Notes: a model not told the origin generated them from the letters alone. 64,000 nt of DNA from Flavobacterium weaverense (GCF_003688495.1 NZ_REFH01000008.1:310001-374000), one strand, 5' to 3'. Positions 26,122 to 35,803 are shown, counted from the stretch's first letter. A program made the numbers and translations.

Positions 26122-27921
26122 TTAATCAAGGTATTTCTGATCCGTTAAGGTGTTCATAAAGGCAACAAGTGCTTTTATCTCTTTTTGAGTAAGATTCAAT
26201 TCATCTGATGGTAAAGTTTGGTTTTCAACGGTTATTCCAGATCCAACTCCTCCACCTTTGTTGTAAAAATCAATAACTTCTTCTAAGGTAGAAAAAACGC
26301 CATTGTGCATGTACGGCGCTGTCACCGCTGCATTTCGTAGAGTTGGTGTTTTGAATGCGTTTTTGAGCTGCGGCATTTCATGTTGTACATATCTTCCCAT
26401 ATCAGGACTTATTTTTAAATTGTTTTTATGCTCTGGAATTCCAATGATTTCATGTTCTGTTTTATTAAATTTTGGTGGAACTGTTCCATTAAAAAGTGGA
26501 ATGAAATGACAGGTTGCGCATTTTCCTTTACCTGCAAAAACATTAAAACCTTGTTTTTCTTCATTTGTAAAATCGTTAGATTCGCCACGCATGTATTGAT
26601 CAAATTTACTGTCGAAAGCGTTTAAAGATCGAACGTAACTTGCAAGAGCATTTTGCACGTGCCACTCTTCAACTTTTTTAGATTTTGGAAATGCGTTCAT
26701 AAATAACTTGTTGTACGCTTTATCTTTGCTTAAAAATGCAACAATACTAGAGAGATCGCCATGCATTTCTTCTTTATTCTGGATTACATCGCTGCTTTGT
26801 TTTTCTAAATCCAGTTGTCGCATATCCCAAAATTGAGCATTCTGTAAAGATGCGTAAGTCAGCGTTGGAGTATTGCGAGGCAAGTTACCACCTTTTAAAG
26901 AGGTGTTTGTTTTTAGATTATCTGTAAATGCCATTTCTGGATTGTGGCAGGAAGCGCAACTTCTACTCTTTTCTTTCGAAAAGGAATTATCGTTAAAAAG
27001 TTGTTTACCTAAAGCTACTTTTTCGGGAGTATATTTATATTCTTTGGAAGGAGTAAAAGCATTGACATCAAAAGCATCTTTTTCGAAAATTGTTATAACA
27101 TTTGGATTGACCACGCTGTTTTTATCAATAGCTTTAATTTTGTTTTTTTGTTGAAAAGCAATTAAATTACTGCTAATAGGATTTAGGAAATTCTTGATAA
27201 AGTGAACTCTGTCAAAAGCATTAAAATCAGAGTTACTACTGCAGTATTTCGCCGCTTCAGAACATAAAACAACTAATTTTTTACTTATTTCATCTTTGTA
27301 TTCCAAAATGCTAATTGAATTACCTAAAGCAATTAAACTCACCTCCGTTTCTGGAATGGATCGTAATGCAATAGGAGAATCAAAACCAGTAATTCCAAGT
27401 GCAAGTATTCTATTAACTTGCATTTTTAAAGCGTCTAGAACATAATCATCAGAAATGGTGATGACGGTAAAAGTTTGTCTAACTTGATTCAGATTCGCCT
27501 TTATCATCTTTATTTCCCTTATTAAATCATCTTTGTTTTGTAGATTATATTTTGGATAAATCAATTCTTCAATTACTTGGAATCCATTAGGAGGAAGAAA
27601 TTTATTTTCAGCTACTTCTAGTTCGTCAAGCGCTGGTCCGTTTATAAAGCGAGCGGGATCTGGACAGAAATATTCTACAGCCCATTCCATTTTTTTGTAG
27701 GCCAATCGAGCATTAGTAAAAGCTTGATTTAGTTTTTCTTGCTCTGTTTCTTGCTCTGTAACTGCTTGAAAATCATTTATTTTTTGCTCTAAATTTTCGA
27801 CATCAGCTAGCAATGATTGTTGTACAGTCAATGATTTATATTCTTTTTTACAACCTACTACAGTAACAGCAAGTAGAATAGTAAGAATTATGTTTTTGGT
27901 GTAATTAAACTGAGATTTCAT
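26122..27921 (-). CDS. Di-haem cytochrome c peroxidase/MauG-like lipoprotein with N-terminal imelysin-like domain
   Basis: The 599-residue protein has a lipobox (AVTVVGCKK, Cys25). The C-terminal half is a cytochrome c peroxidase/MauG module with two haem sites, CASCH near residue 322 and CATCH near 467, and the family segments LFNDNSFSKEKSRSCASC, LPRNTPTLTYASLQNAQFWD and FKTPTLRNAAVTAPYMHNG. The N-terminal 250 residues are all-helical. They contain INGPALDELE and PNGFQVIEELIYP, which recall the GxHxIE motif of imelysin proteins, with Gln for His. It follows the PhoX-like gene by 66 bases. It may reduce peroxide or modify a protein partner; which is unknown. Confidence 0.88.
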   Translation of the reverse strand: MKSQFNYTKNIILTILLAVTVVGCKKEYKSLTVQQSLLADVENLEQKINDFQAVTEQETEQEKLNQAFTNARLAYKKMEWAVEYFCPDPARFINGPALDELEVAENKFLPPNGFQVIEELIYPKYNLQNKDDLIREIKMIKANLNQVRQTFTVITISDDYVLDALKMQVNRILALGITGFDSPIALRSIPETEVSLIALGNSISILEYKDEISKKLVVLCSEAAKYCSSNSDFNAFDRVHFIKNFLNPISSNLIAFQQKNKIKAIDKNSVVNPNVITIFEKDAFDVNAFTPSKEYKYTPEKVALGKQLFNDNSFSKEKSRSCASCHNPEMAFTDNLKTNTSLKGGNLPRNTPTLTYASLQNAQFWDMRQLDLEKQSSDVIQNKEEMHGDLSSIVAFLSKDKAYNKLFMNAFPKSKKVEEWHVQNALASYVRSLNAFDSKFDQYMRGESNDFTNEEKQGFNVFAGKGKCATCHFIPLFNGTVPPKFNKTEHEIIGIPEHKNNLKISPDMGRYVQHEMPQLKNAFKTPTLRNAAVTAPYMHNGVFSTLEEVIDFYNKGGGVGSGITVENQTLPSDELNLTQKEIKALVAFMNTLTDQKYLD

Positions 27922-27987
27922 TATGAGTCTATTATATAAACCAAAACAACCTGTAGTAGGTTGCTTTGGAATAAATTAATTCTAAAA

Positions 27988-29460
27988 TTACTTTTGAACA
28001 TTTCTAATAATTACGGTCTGTCCACCTTCTTTGTTCGTGTTAACACCGCTTCCATCAGGATTTTTAAAAGCATCTTTTTGCCAAGTATGTGGGTGAATGT
28101 TTAAGATAAATGTATTTGGAACACCTATCACATCAGAGATATCTTCCATTGCGCCATATTCCCAACTACCTAATTTAGTTGTGCCAGATTGATTGTAAGT
28201 TGCGTTCCAGACAGCATCATCTCTTTTATGATTCATTGTCATCCATGGTTTGTTTGCTTTTGTAGCAATGTTATATTGCCAGATGTACGAATCGTGTTTT
28301 GCATCTGCGTAATAGGAATCCCCATCTTCTTGGATGTAAACATAATTCTCTGTTACACAAATGTTGTCTGGATTTATGATACCAGTTCCCGGCGTAGAAT
28401 CGCCTTCAACAACTAATTCTATTTTCCCTATTAAAGGATTTTTGTCGTCTAAAACTAATCTATACACTCTTCCCCACATAGTATAACCTGCTACAGGATT
28501 GTTTCCGCTAGCTTGACCAGTAGCTGTGAAATAGATTTCACGGTTATTTTTAGCAGAACCTTTTCTATAATCGACATCTTCAACTCTTGAAAAACGAATC
28601 GCTCCTAAATTATTTACAGTTGTATTTATTGCTGCTCCAGTTAGGTTTTTAGCATTTGGAATCTCCACAAAAGAAACATCAAAAGAATTTCCTACCGTCA
28701 TTGTAGTTTCGGTTTGTACACCATCATTTCTTTTTAATGCATACAATTTTCCATTATTAAGATCTCCTACAACTTCATTTACATACATTATTACTTGTCC
28801 AGCACTAGTGTGTCCTGTCGAATATCCTTGGTCTTCGCCAATGATAATTACTGTTTTTCCAGCATAAGCTGCTTTTGTTAGCGGTACAGCATTTTCCATA
28901 CTAGCTTTTCCTAAAGCAGGTAAAACACGGTCCTTTCTACTTTTTTGACTGCTTAGACTAAATGGATCAATTCCGTGTACCATACTTTCTTCACCGCTCT
29001 CGCCAGCGGTTAAAAACATAGGTCCAAACCCATGAGTAGCCGGAGTCGCTAAAGTTGCAGAACAAAGTCTGGTCATTCCGCCAATTCCATCAACGATATA
29101 ATCCCCTTTTATAGGTTTTAATGTTTTATCAAAATAAACTCTGGAAACTGATTTTAATATTTCGTGATTGGTAATCATCATGTACCCATCTCCATTAGGA
29201 TCTTTCATAAATCCAGCGCCATCAGGTTGTGCACCGTACACGAAAGAAGGAGATTCAGATAATACATCTGTACTACTTATTAAAGAACTTATTTTTAGAT
29301 TTTCAAACCCTTCTTTAGCAACTACTAAAGCGGGCATTGATGAGGTGTTAAAATCAATTAAAGAGTTGGATTTTTTTTCTTCGTTATCATTTTGACAACT
29401 TACAACAGCTAAACTAGCGATAGATAAAATTCCGAGTTGTTTCAGGTAGTTAATTTTCAT
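27988..29460 (-). CDS. PhoX-like/DUF839 secreted phosphatase-type lipoprotein
   Basis: The 490-residue lipoprotein (lipobox LAVVSCQND, Cys22) has beta-propeller-like segments of the DUF839/PhoX group: DPNGDGYMMITNHEIL, GGMTRLCSATL, GFGPMFLTAGESGEE, TVIIIGEDQGYSTGH, DNICVTENYVYIQEDGD. Full PhoX enzymes are Ca2+/Fe-dependent alkaline phosphatases. I cannot verify that all metal ligands are present, so phosphatase activity is probable rather than shown. It is upstream of, and probably co-transcribed with, the MauG-like gene. Confidence 0.8.
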   Translation of the reverse strand: MKINYLKQLGILSIASLAVVSCQNDNEEKKSNSLIDFNTSSMPALVVAKEGFENLKISSLISSTDVLSESPSFVYGAQPDGAGFMKDPNGDGYMMITNHEILKSVSRVYFDKTLKPIKGDYIVDGIGGMTRLCSATLATPATHGFGPMFLTAGESGEESMVHGIDPFSLSSQKSRKDRVLPALGKASMENAVPLTKAAYAGKTVIIIGEDQGYSTGHTSAGQVIMYVNEVVGDLNNGKLYALKRNDGVQTETTMTVGNSFDVSFVEIPNAKNLTGAAINTTVNNLGAIRFSRVEDVDYRKGSAKNNREIYFTATGQASGNNPVAGYTMWGRVYRLVLDDKNPLIGKIELVVEGDSTPGTGIINPDNICVTENYVYIQEDGDSYYADAKHDSYIWQYNIATKANKPWMTMNHKRDDAVWNATYNQSGTTKLGSWEYGAMEDISDVIGVPNTFILNIHPHTWQKDAFKNPDGSGVNTNKEGGQTVIIRNVQK

Positions 29461-29852
29461 GCTTCTTGTTTTTAATTATTTTTGACAAAGAAACAGTGAA
29501 GAAATGGTAAGCAAGTTAAAGGAGATTATTCAAATCGTGACCATTTTGTTAAGCAGAGGTGATGCTAATGTTACTATGTTAATTTAAGAGTAAGGAAATT
29601 AAAAATGATTCTTACTAGAAACATCGGGTATCGCTTATTACAGTGTTTTAAGAATGGTACGTAACTTTACTTAATGTTTTTGGATGATCCTCGTGTATTG
29701 TTCTTGATCCAAAAAAGTGTTGCCTTTTAGAAAAATAGATGTTGCCTAATATGTTGCCTTTTTTCCTAAAATAACTTGTCAAGCTGTCAAAAGACAAAAA
29801 TTCACTATTTTAATCATAATGTGGGGAAGCACTATTCCACTTCACTTTAGTG
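29461..29852. other. Gap between the PhoX-like gene and the tRNA; no gene seen
   Basis: About 390 AT-rich bases upstream of the minus-strand PhoX-like gene. It must hold that gene's promoter, but no complete TAnnTTTG box in the right direction was found. A local repeat of gttgcct occurs at about 29721, 29739 and 29751. No reading frame is convincing. Confidence 0.5.
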
Positions 29853-29855
29853 CAA

Positions 29856-29887
29856 AAAAAAAGACTATCATTTCTGATAGTCTTTTT
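29856..29887. terminator. Intrinsic terminator downstream of tRNA-Asn
   Basis: Perfect arms aaaaagactatca / tgatagtcttttt with a 4-base loop, A-run on one side and T-run on the other. It lies 8 bases beyond the 3' end of the minus-strand tRNA. Confidence 0.9.
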
Positions 29888-29894
29888 ATAAAAG

Positions 29895-29968
29895 CTCCCT
29901 CTCTTGGGCTCGAACCAAGGACCCTCTGATTAACAGTCAGATGCTCTAACCAACTGAGCTAAGAAGGA
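29895..29968 (-). tRNA. tRNA-Asn (anticodon GTT)
   Basis: The reverse complement folds as a 74-base cloverleaf. The acceptor TCCTTCT pairs with AGAGGGA (one G-T) with discriminator G. The D arm has AGTTGGTTA. The anticodon stem TCTGA/TCAGA holds loop CTGTTAA with anticodon GTT. The T arm CTTGG/CCAAG holds TTCGAGC. No CCA is encoded. A terminator follows at once. Confidence 0.97.
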
Positions 29969-30071
29969 AACTGAGCAGTAAAAAGTAACTTGCGTTACAT
30001 CTCTAAAGCGGTGCAAAGATAGGCTATCATTTGGTTTGTGCAAATAAAAACCCAACTTTTTTTAATTTTTT

Positions 30072-31415
30072 TTATCTCCCTACAATTGCTTTGTAAATAT
30101 CATTTCCATTAGCAAATAGTAATAGTGTTATAAGTAAAACAAAACCAACTAATTGCGCATTCTCTAGGAATTTATCACTAGGTTTTTTACCGCTAATAAT
30201 TTCGTATAATAAAAACATAACATGACCACCATCAAGTGCTGGAATAGGTAATAAGTTCATTACACCAAGCATGATTGATAATAATGCAGTAATATTCCAG
30301 AACGTTTCCCAACTCCACGTGTTTGGAAAAATATCAAATATTGCTTTAAATCCACCTACTTGTTTGTAAGCACCAGTACTTGGACTGAAAATCATTTTCA
30401 GTTGTTTCCCGTATCCTATTAATTGATCTTTACCTTTTGTAATTCCAACAGGAATTGCCTCTAGAAAACCAAATTCTTGCTTACTAATTTTATAGTATCC
30501 TAATTTCTCAAGATTACTCAAACTTAAGCCACCAACGCCAATTCCTAATTTTCCATCGCTAGTTACAACAACAGGAACTTCAATCTCTTTTAGATCTCTT
30601 AAAATAGTAGCAGGAATTGTTTTATTCTTGTTGTTCTCTAAAATGGCTTTAGCTTGATCAAAATATTTAGCAGGCTGACCGTTTAATTTCAACACAACAT
30701 CTTTTGGCTGTAACGCAGTGTTTTTAGAATCTTCAGAGATTGCTCCCACAACAAACGGCATTCTGATGCTCATTAAGCCTCCTTTTTCATGCTTTGATAG
30801 TTGATCAACAAAATCATTTGGCATTTTAATAGTTTGTTGCATGCCATTTCTTTCGATCAAAACCTCTTTTGCCATAATGACTTTCATAGTGATGTCATTA
30901 TCAAATTTTGCTATTTTTAAACCGTCAGCAGCAAGTATTTTATCACCTGTTTTGAAACCAACATTTAGCATTGCTTTGTTTTCAATCAATAATCCGTCTT
31001 TCAAATCATCGTTAGCTATATAAGTTTCGCCATAAGCAAATGCCATACCTATATAGATGATAAATGCTAAAATAAAGTTTACCGTAACTCCACCTAACAT
31101 GATAATCAAACGCTGATAAGCTGGTTTAGAACGAAATTCCCAAGGTTGTGGCGGCAAAGCCATTTGCTCCTTGTCCATACTTTCGTCGATCATTCCAGAA
31201 ATTTTCACGTAACCACCTAGCGGTAACCAACCAATACCGTATTCAGTATCTCCAATTTTCTTTTTTAGAAGGGAATATTTAACGTCAAAAAATAAGTAAA
31301 ATTTTTCGACTCTTGTTTTGAATAATTTTGCAGGAATGAAATGTCCTAATTCGTGAAGTATAATAAGTAATGATAAACTCAATAAAAATTGAGAAAGCTT
31401 TATAAATATGTCCAT
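30072..31415 (-). CDS. rseP: Site-2 intramembrane metalloprotease RseP
   Basis: The 447-residue inner-membrane protease has HELGH at residues 21-25 in the first helix. A cytoplasmic loop carries MALPPQPWEFRSKPAYQRLIIMLGG. There is a PDZ-type middle region (VGFKTGDKILAADGLKI) and the C-terminal zinc-binding LDG motif (LLPIPALDGGHVMFLLYE). RseP cuts anti-sigma factors and remnant signal peptides within the membrane. The gene stands alone between the tRNA and the divergent OYE gene. Confidence 0.96.
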   Translation of the reverse strand: MDIFIKLSQFLLSLSLLIILHELGHFIPAKLFKTRVEKFYLFFDVKYSLLKKKIGDTEYGIGWLPLGGYVKISGMIDESMDKEQMALPPQPWEFRSKPAYQRLIIMLGGVTVNFILAFIIYIGMAFAYGETYIANDDLKDGLLIENKAMLNVGFKTGDKILAADGLKIAKFDNDITMKVIMAKEVLIERNGMQQTIKMPNDFVDQLSKHEKGGLMSIRMPFVVGAISEDSKNTALQPKDVVLKLNGQPAKYFDQAKAILENNKNKTIPATILRDLKEIEVPVVVTSDGKLGIGVGGLSLSNLEKLGYYKISKQEFGFLEAIPVGITKGKDQLIGYGKQLKMIFSPSTGAYKQVGGFKAIFDIFPNTWSWETFWNITALLSIMLGVMNLLPIPALDGGHVMFLLYEIISGKKPSDKFLENAQLVGFVLLITLLLFANGNDIYKAIVGR

Positions 31416-31443
31416 TGTTTAATTTTAGTTCTTTTACAACTCA

Positions 31444-31478
31444 CAAAAGTAAGGTTTTCTATTTGTTTAATTTACAAA
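31444..31478 (-). promoter_or_regulatory. Bacteroidota-type promoter of rseP
   Basis: Read on the minus strand: -33 TTTG (31478-31475), 23 bases, then -7 TACTTTTG (31451-31444). It ends 28 bases before the rseP start, so both boxes and spacing fit the Bacteroidota pattern. Confidence 0.65.
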
Positions 31479-31602
31479 TATTGTTCCATAGGGTTTTAAA
31501 ACTTTGTTAATTAATTTAAATTCAATCTTTCCTTTAATTGCAGTCGCTTAACTTTACTTTTTACAACTTATTTTTTAGTTATTTCTACTTAAAGCTTACA
31601 TT

Positions 31603-32670
31603 ATGAGATCAAAATTATTTTCGCCTCTTTCGATAAAAAGTATCCAATTTAAAAATAGAATTGCTGTTTCGCCAATGTGCCAATATTCGGCAACAGATGG
31701 TTTTGCTAACGACTGGCATCTTGTTCATTTAGGAAGTCGCGCTAGCGGCGGTGCTGCATTAATCATTCAAGAAGCGACTTCTGTTTCGCCAGAAGGAAGA
31801 ATTTCACCTCAAGATTTAGGACTTTGGAAAGACGAACAAATTGATAAATTGAAACAAATTAATCAATTTATAATTAGTCAAAATTCAATTCCCGGAATAC
31901 AATTAGCGCATGCCGGCAGGAAAGCCAGTGCAGCGTCGCCATGGAACGGTGGTCGAAAGGTAACAATTGAAAATGGAGGTTGGAACACTGTTGCACCAAG
32001 TGCTTTGGCGTATCATGAAAATGAAACCGCACCAATAGCATTAGATAAAACCGGGATACAAAAAGTCATTGAAGATTTTAAATCAGCGACTAAAAGAGCA
32101 GTTGAAGCTGGTTACCAAGTTGTCGAAATTCATGGCGCTCATGGATATTTATTACATCAATTTATGTCGCCTTTGTCTAATCTTCGAACAGATGAATACG
32201 GAGGAAGTTTTGAAAATCGAATCCGATTAACTTTAGAAGTAGTAGCCGCAGTTCAATCAGAATGGCCAGAAAACTTGCCTTTATTTGTTAGAATATCAGC
32301 AACAGATTGGGCAGAAGGCGGATGGAATATCGAAGAGTCAATCCAGCTTTCGAAAATATTAAAAGAAAGAGGGGTGGATTTAATTGACGTTTCTTCGGGA
32401 GGTGCAGTTTCACATCAACAAATTCCGTTAGGACCTAATTACCAAGTTCCTTTTGCAGAAAGTATAAAAAAAGAAACAGGAATTTTGACTGCGGCCGTTG
32501 GTTTAATCACTGATGCCAAACAAGCAGAAGAAATTATCTCGTCAGGAAAAGCAGATTTGGTTTTGTTTGCTAGAGAATCATTAAGAAATCCAAACTTAGG
32601 ATTGTCATTTGCACATGATTTAGAAGCTGAAATTCAATGGCCAAAACAATACGAAAGAGCAAAAATCTAA
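31603..32670 (+). CDS. Old yellow enzyme-family NADPH:flavin oxidoreductase (YqjM/NamA-like)
   Basis: The 355-residue FMN enzyme carries the YqjM-type signature: C26 and Y28 in SPMCQYSA, the QLAHAGRKA segment, and the catalytic His pair in IHGAHGYLLHQFMSP, followed by LRTDEYGGSFENR. C26 and Y28 stand at the same numbers as in B. subtilis YqjM. It reduces activated C=C bonds of enones or nitro compounds with NADPH. No signal peptide, so cytosolic. A Gfo/Idh oxidoreductase gene follows 104 bases downstream. Confidence 0.95.
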   Translation: MRSKLFSPLSIKSIQFKNRIAVSPMCQYSATDGFANDWHLVHLGSRASGGAALIIQEATSVSPEGRISPQDLGLWKDEQIDKLKQINQFIISQNSIPGIQLAHAGRKASAASPWNGGRKVTIENGGWNTVAPSALAYHENETAPIALDKTGIQKVIEDFKSATKRAVEAGYQVVEIHGAHGYLLHQFMSPLSNLRTDEYGGSFENRIRLTLEVVAAVQSEWPENLPLFVRISATDWAEGGWNIEESIQLSKILKERGVDLIDVSSGGAVSHQQIPLGPNYQVPFAESIKKETGILTAAVGLITDAKQAEEIISSGKADLVLFARESLRNPNLGLSFAHDLEAEIQWPKQYERAKI

Positions 32671-32774
32671 AGTAATAGATAGAAAATGAATTTCATAGTT
32701 TTACACTACTTAGTACGTTTAAATTTGTGAGATTCATTTTTGGCTTTTACAATTCACTATTTGATTATTACATT

Positions 32775-33815
32775 ATGCAAAAAATTAAAACCGCTCTTCT
32801 TTCTTACGGAATGTCAGGAAAAGTATTTCATGCTCCCTTTCTAACTTTCCATCCCGGATTTGAACTCACTGGTTCTTGGGAAAGAAGTAAAAAAGTGATT
32901 CATCTTGATTTTCCAAAGGTCAAAAGTTATGAGTCAATAGAGGAATTGTTAGACGATGATGTAGATTTAGTTGTTATAAATACTCCTGTGGCAACGCATT
33001 ATGAATATACTAAAAAAGTATTACAAGCAGGAAAACATGCAATTGTCGAAAAAGCATTTACGACAACTGTTGCCGAAGCGCAGGAATTATTAGCTTTAGC
33101 CAAAGAAAAACGATTAAAACTGGCTGTGTTCCAAAACAGAAGATGGGATAGTGATTTTAAAACAGTTCAAAAAATAATTTTTGATGAACTCCTTGGCGAA
33201 ATCGTAGAAGCTGAATTTCATTTTGATAGATTTAATCCATTATTGAGTCCAAAACAACATAAAGAAACTATCAATTGTGGATCTGGAATTCTGAAAGATT
33301 TAGGTCCACATATTATTGATCAGGCATTATGTTTATTTGGTTTACCACGATCAGTTTTTGCAGATATTCGTATTACAAGGAAAAACTCATTAGTTGATGA
33401 TTATATTGATATCGTACTCTATTATCCTAATTTTCGTGTGCGTTTAAAAGCGGGATTTTTTGTTCGAGAGGCAAATCCAGCTTATGTAATTCATGGTAAA
33501 AAAGGTTCTTTCTTAAAACCTAGAGGCGATGTTCAGGAAGACGAATTAAAATTAGCTAAAAAACCGAATTTAACAACTTGGGGAACCGAGTCAATTGAAA
33601 AAAGAGGCTTGTTACATACAGAAATTGATGGTAAAATAATTAATGAAATGATTCCAACTCTACAAGGGAATTATTACGACTTTTTTGAAGGTGTCTATGA
33701 TTCTATAGTAAATGACAGTATAGAACCAGTTACTGCAAAGGATGGCGTTGCTGTGATGCAAATTATTGAAGCCGCAATTCAAAGTAGCGTGCAGCGAAAA
33801 GTAATTGATTTATAA
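32775..33815 (+). CDS. Gfo/Idh/MocA-family NAD(P)-dependent oxidoreductase
   Basis: I use ATG 32775 (346 residues, MQKIKTALLSYGMSGKVFHAPFL), because the Rossmann fold normally starts here. A GTG 48 bases upstream adds an unlikely leader. The nucleotide-binding loop is YGMSGKVFH, the lysine motif is IVEKAFTTT, and the C-terminal domain has GILKDLGPHIIDQALCLFG. This matches the YdgJ/YvaA type subfamily acting on sugars or inositols. The substrate cannot be told by eye. Confidence 0.92.
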   Translation: MQKIKTALLSYGMSGKVFHAPFLTFHPGFELTGSWERSKKVIHLDFPKVKSYESIEELLDDDVDLVVINTPVATHYEYTKKVLQAGKHAIVEKAFTTTVAEAQELLALAKEKRLKLAVFQNRRWDSDFKTVQKIIFDELLGEIVEAEFHFDRFNPLLSPKQHKETINCGSGILKDLGPHIIDQALCLFGLPRSVFADIRITRKNSLVDDYIDIVLYYPNFRVRLKAGFFVREANPAYVIHGKKGSFLKPRGDVQEDELKLAKKPNLTTWGTESIEKRGLLHTEIDGKIINEMIPTLQGNYYDFFEGVYDSIVNDSIEPVTAKDGVAVMQIIEAAIQSSVQRKVIDL

Positions 33816-34024
33816 AATTTAATGACAAGACTATTACAGTAATTAAAGTAGATCAAAGTTTTTAAAAGCGATTGGAATTCTAAGAATTAATTAATAATTA
33901 TATCTCTGAAGAAAATTACACTTTATAATTTGAGAGGCATTATCTTGATACTGAAAATATAATAATATTTGCAGTATTGACTTTTTATAAACAATAACGT
34001 TATAGTTTTTTTAGGTCCAATGGT

Positions 34025-34059
34025 TTTGATTCAATTGCCAATTGCTTGTTGTAATTTTG
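34025..34059 (+). promoter_or_regulatory. Bacteroidota-type promoter of the MFS gene
   Basis: TTTG (34025-34028), 23 bases, TAATTTTG (34052-34059). It ends 26 bases before the TTG at 34086, which supports that codon as the true start. Confidence 0.6.
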
Positions 34060-34085
34060 CACTTTAAAATTTAAAATAAATCGGT

Positions 34086-35297
34086 TTGATAAATATAAAC
34101 TTCTTAGGAAGATCAAAAACAAAAGCAAAGTTTAAGAAGCAGTACAAAGACATAAAGATTTCTTATTTAAATAGAATTCGTTGGGCGGTTTCTATGTTTT
34201 ATTTCGGGATGGGATTGTGCTTTGCAACTTGGGCTAGTAGAATTCCAGATATCAAAACCACTTTGCAACTTAGTGAAGGAGATTTAGGATCAATTTTATT
34301 TGCGTTGCCATTAGGACAGTTAGTGATTATGCCATTTTCGGGAAAATTAGTAAGTCGTTTTGGAAGCCACCGAATGTTAGTGTTTTCTTTGCTTTTTTAT
34401 GTTTTTAGCTTAACAAATTTAGGATTGGCTAATAACGCTTGGCAATTATCGGCGGGATTATTTGTTTTTGGGATATTTGGGAATTTATCAAATATTGCAG
34501 TAAATACGCAAGGAGTTTACACTGAAGTGCTTTTCAAAAAAACAATAATGTCGTCATTTCATGGCATGTGGAGTTTTGCAGGATTTATGGGTGCTTTAGT
34601 AGGGTTAGCAATGCTAGCATTTGATTTGACACCTTATATTCATTTTCTGATCGTTGGAGTAATAGTATTTTTATTGATGGCTTTCAACTTTCAGTTTCTA
34701 GTAAAAGCGAAAGAAACCATAAAGATCAAAAAGAAAAAAATGTTCTCAAAACCAGATAGCGGTTTAATTTGGTTGGGAATTATTGGGTTCTGTAGCATGG
34801 CAAGTGAAGGTGTAATGTTTGACTGGAGTGGTGTTTATTTTAAAGATGTCATCAAAGCTCCTGGACCTTTAGTGATTTTAGGATATACTTCGTTTATGAT
34901 TATGATGGCTGGAGGAAGATTTTTAGGTGATGGTTTAATTCGAAAATTTGGTAGAAAAAACGTTTTACAAATTAGTGGAATTATGATTTCTACCGGACTT
35001 TTTACAGCAGTTTTCTTTCCGTATATTGTTCCCTCTACACTCGCATTTATGTTAGTCGGACTTGGAGTTTCTACAATTGTACCTACTGTTTATAGCCTTG
35101 CTGGCAAAAATCCTAATGTTTCTCCAAGTATCGCTTTAACAACTGTTTCAAGTGTTAGTTTTCTAGGTTTTTTAATGGGACCACCTATCATAGGATACAT
35201 TGCTGAGGTTTCAAGCCTCCGATTTTCGTTCGGTTTCATTGGCATTTTTGGTGTTCTAATCGCATTTATGGTTTCTAAAATCGAAGCTGTAGAATAA
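34086..35297 (+). CDS. MFS transporter
   Basis: This 403-residue protein has about twelve membrane helices. The start is TTG 34086, since no ATG occurs before the first helix (RWAVSMFYFGMGLCFATWASRIPDIK). The loop between helices 2 and 3 has the MFS pattern GKLVSRFGSHRML, and the second half repeats it as GDGLIRKFGRKNV. The WASRIPDIK start resembles the YbjJ-like subgroup. Substrate unknown. A -33/-7 promoter pair is placed suitably upstream. Confidence 0.9.
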   Translation: MININFLGRSKTKAKFKKQYKDIKISYLNRIRWAVSMFYFGMGLCFATWASRIPDIKTTLQLSEGDLGSILFALPLGQLVIMPFSGKLVSRFGSHRMLVFSLLFYVFSLTNLGLANNAWQLSAGLFVFGIFGNLSNIAVNTQGVYTEVLFKKTIMSSFHGMWSFAGFMGALVGLAMLAFDLTPYIHFLIVGVIVFLLMAFNFQFLVKAKETIKIKKKKMFSKPDSGLIWLGIIGFCSMASEGVMFDWSGVYFKDVIKAPGPLVILGYTSFMIMMAGGRFLGDGLIRKFGRKNVLQISGIMISTGLFTAVFFPYIVPSTLAFMLVGLGVSTIVPTVYSLAGKNPNVSPSIALTTVSSVSFLGFLMGPPIIGYIAEVSSLRFSFGFIGIFGVLIAFMVSKIEAVE

Positions 35298-35692
35298 CGT
35301 TTTATTTGGGAACCGTAAATCACTTTTTCAAAAACATTTTGTTTTACTCTCAATACTTTAGAACATGATATTCTTGATTATTTCATTGCTTATTGACCTG
35401 CTAAATCAGCTAAGATGCCATTAACATCGTGGCTTTAGACTCTTTTTTATTTTCGAAAATGCAGTATAATAAAAATTCTAACGTTTTCAGTAAAAATAAA
35501 TACATTGAAAATCAATAGATTAGAATTTAATTATTACTTTTAACATTATAATTCTGTCACTCAATTTTTCTTGCTGAATTTCAAATACCACTTTTTCAGT
35601 AGGATTATATATGATGCTTTTATCAATTTCCAACTTTAATTTTAATCCAATTATTAATGTTCTCCATCTCGGATAGCGTTATGTACGCTTTT
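35298..35692. other. Long intergenic gap with a small hairpin but no recognised gene
   Basis: About 395 bases after the MFS gene. No convincing frame on either strand. A short perfect hairpin agcgt/acgct with loop tatgt lies at 35674-35688, just before the larger hairpin at 35693-35725. The region could hold an untranslated RNA, but nothing shows this. Confidence 0.45.
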
Positions 35693-35729
35693 AGTTCAAC
35701 TTATGAGAGTTTTATAAGTTGAACTTTTC
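35693..35729. terminator. Perfect 11-bp hairpin followed by TTTT upstream of the TonB receptor gene
   Basis: Arms agttcaactta (35693-35703) and taagttgaact (35715-35725), loop 11 bases, then tttt. It could be a terminator, but it lies about 400 bases from the nearest upstream stop and 75 bases before the receptor start, so a leader or small RNA terminator is equally possible. Confidence 0.55.
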
Positions 35730-35803
35730 GCATTTCCTATAGACAATAATAGGTTCTATAATTTGGATTTTTCTGTTGATAACCGTTAATAGCATTTGAG
35801 TGT

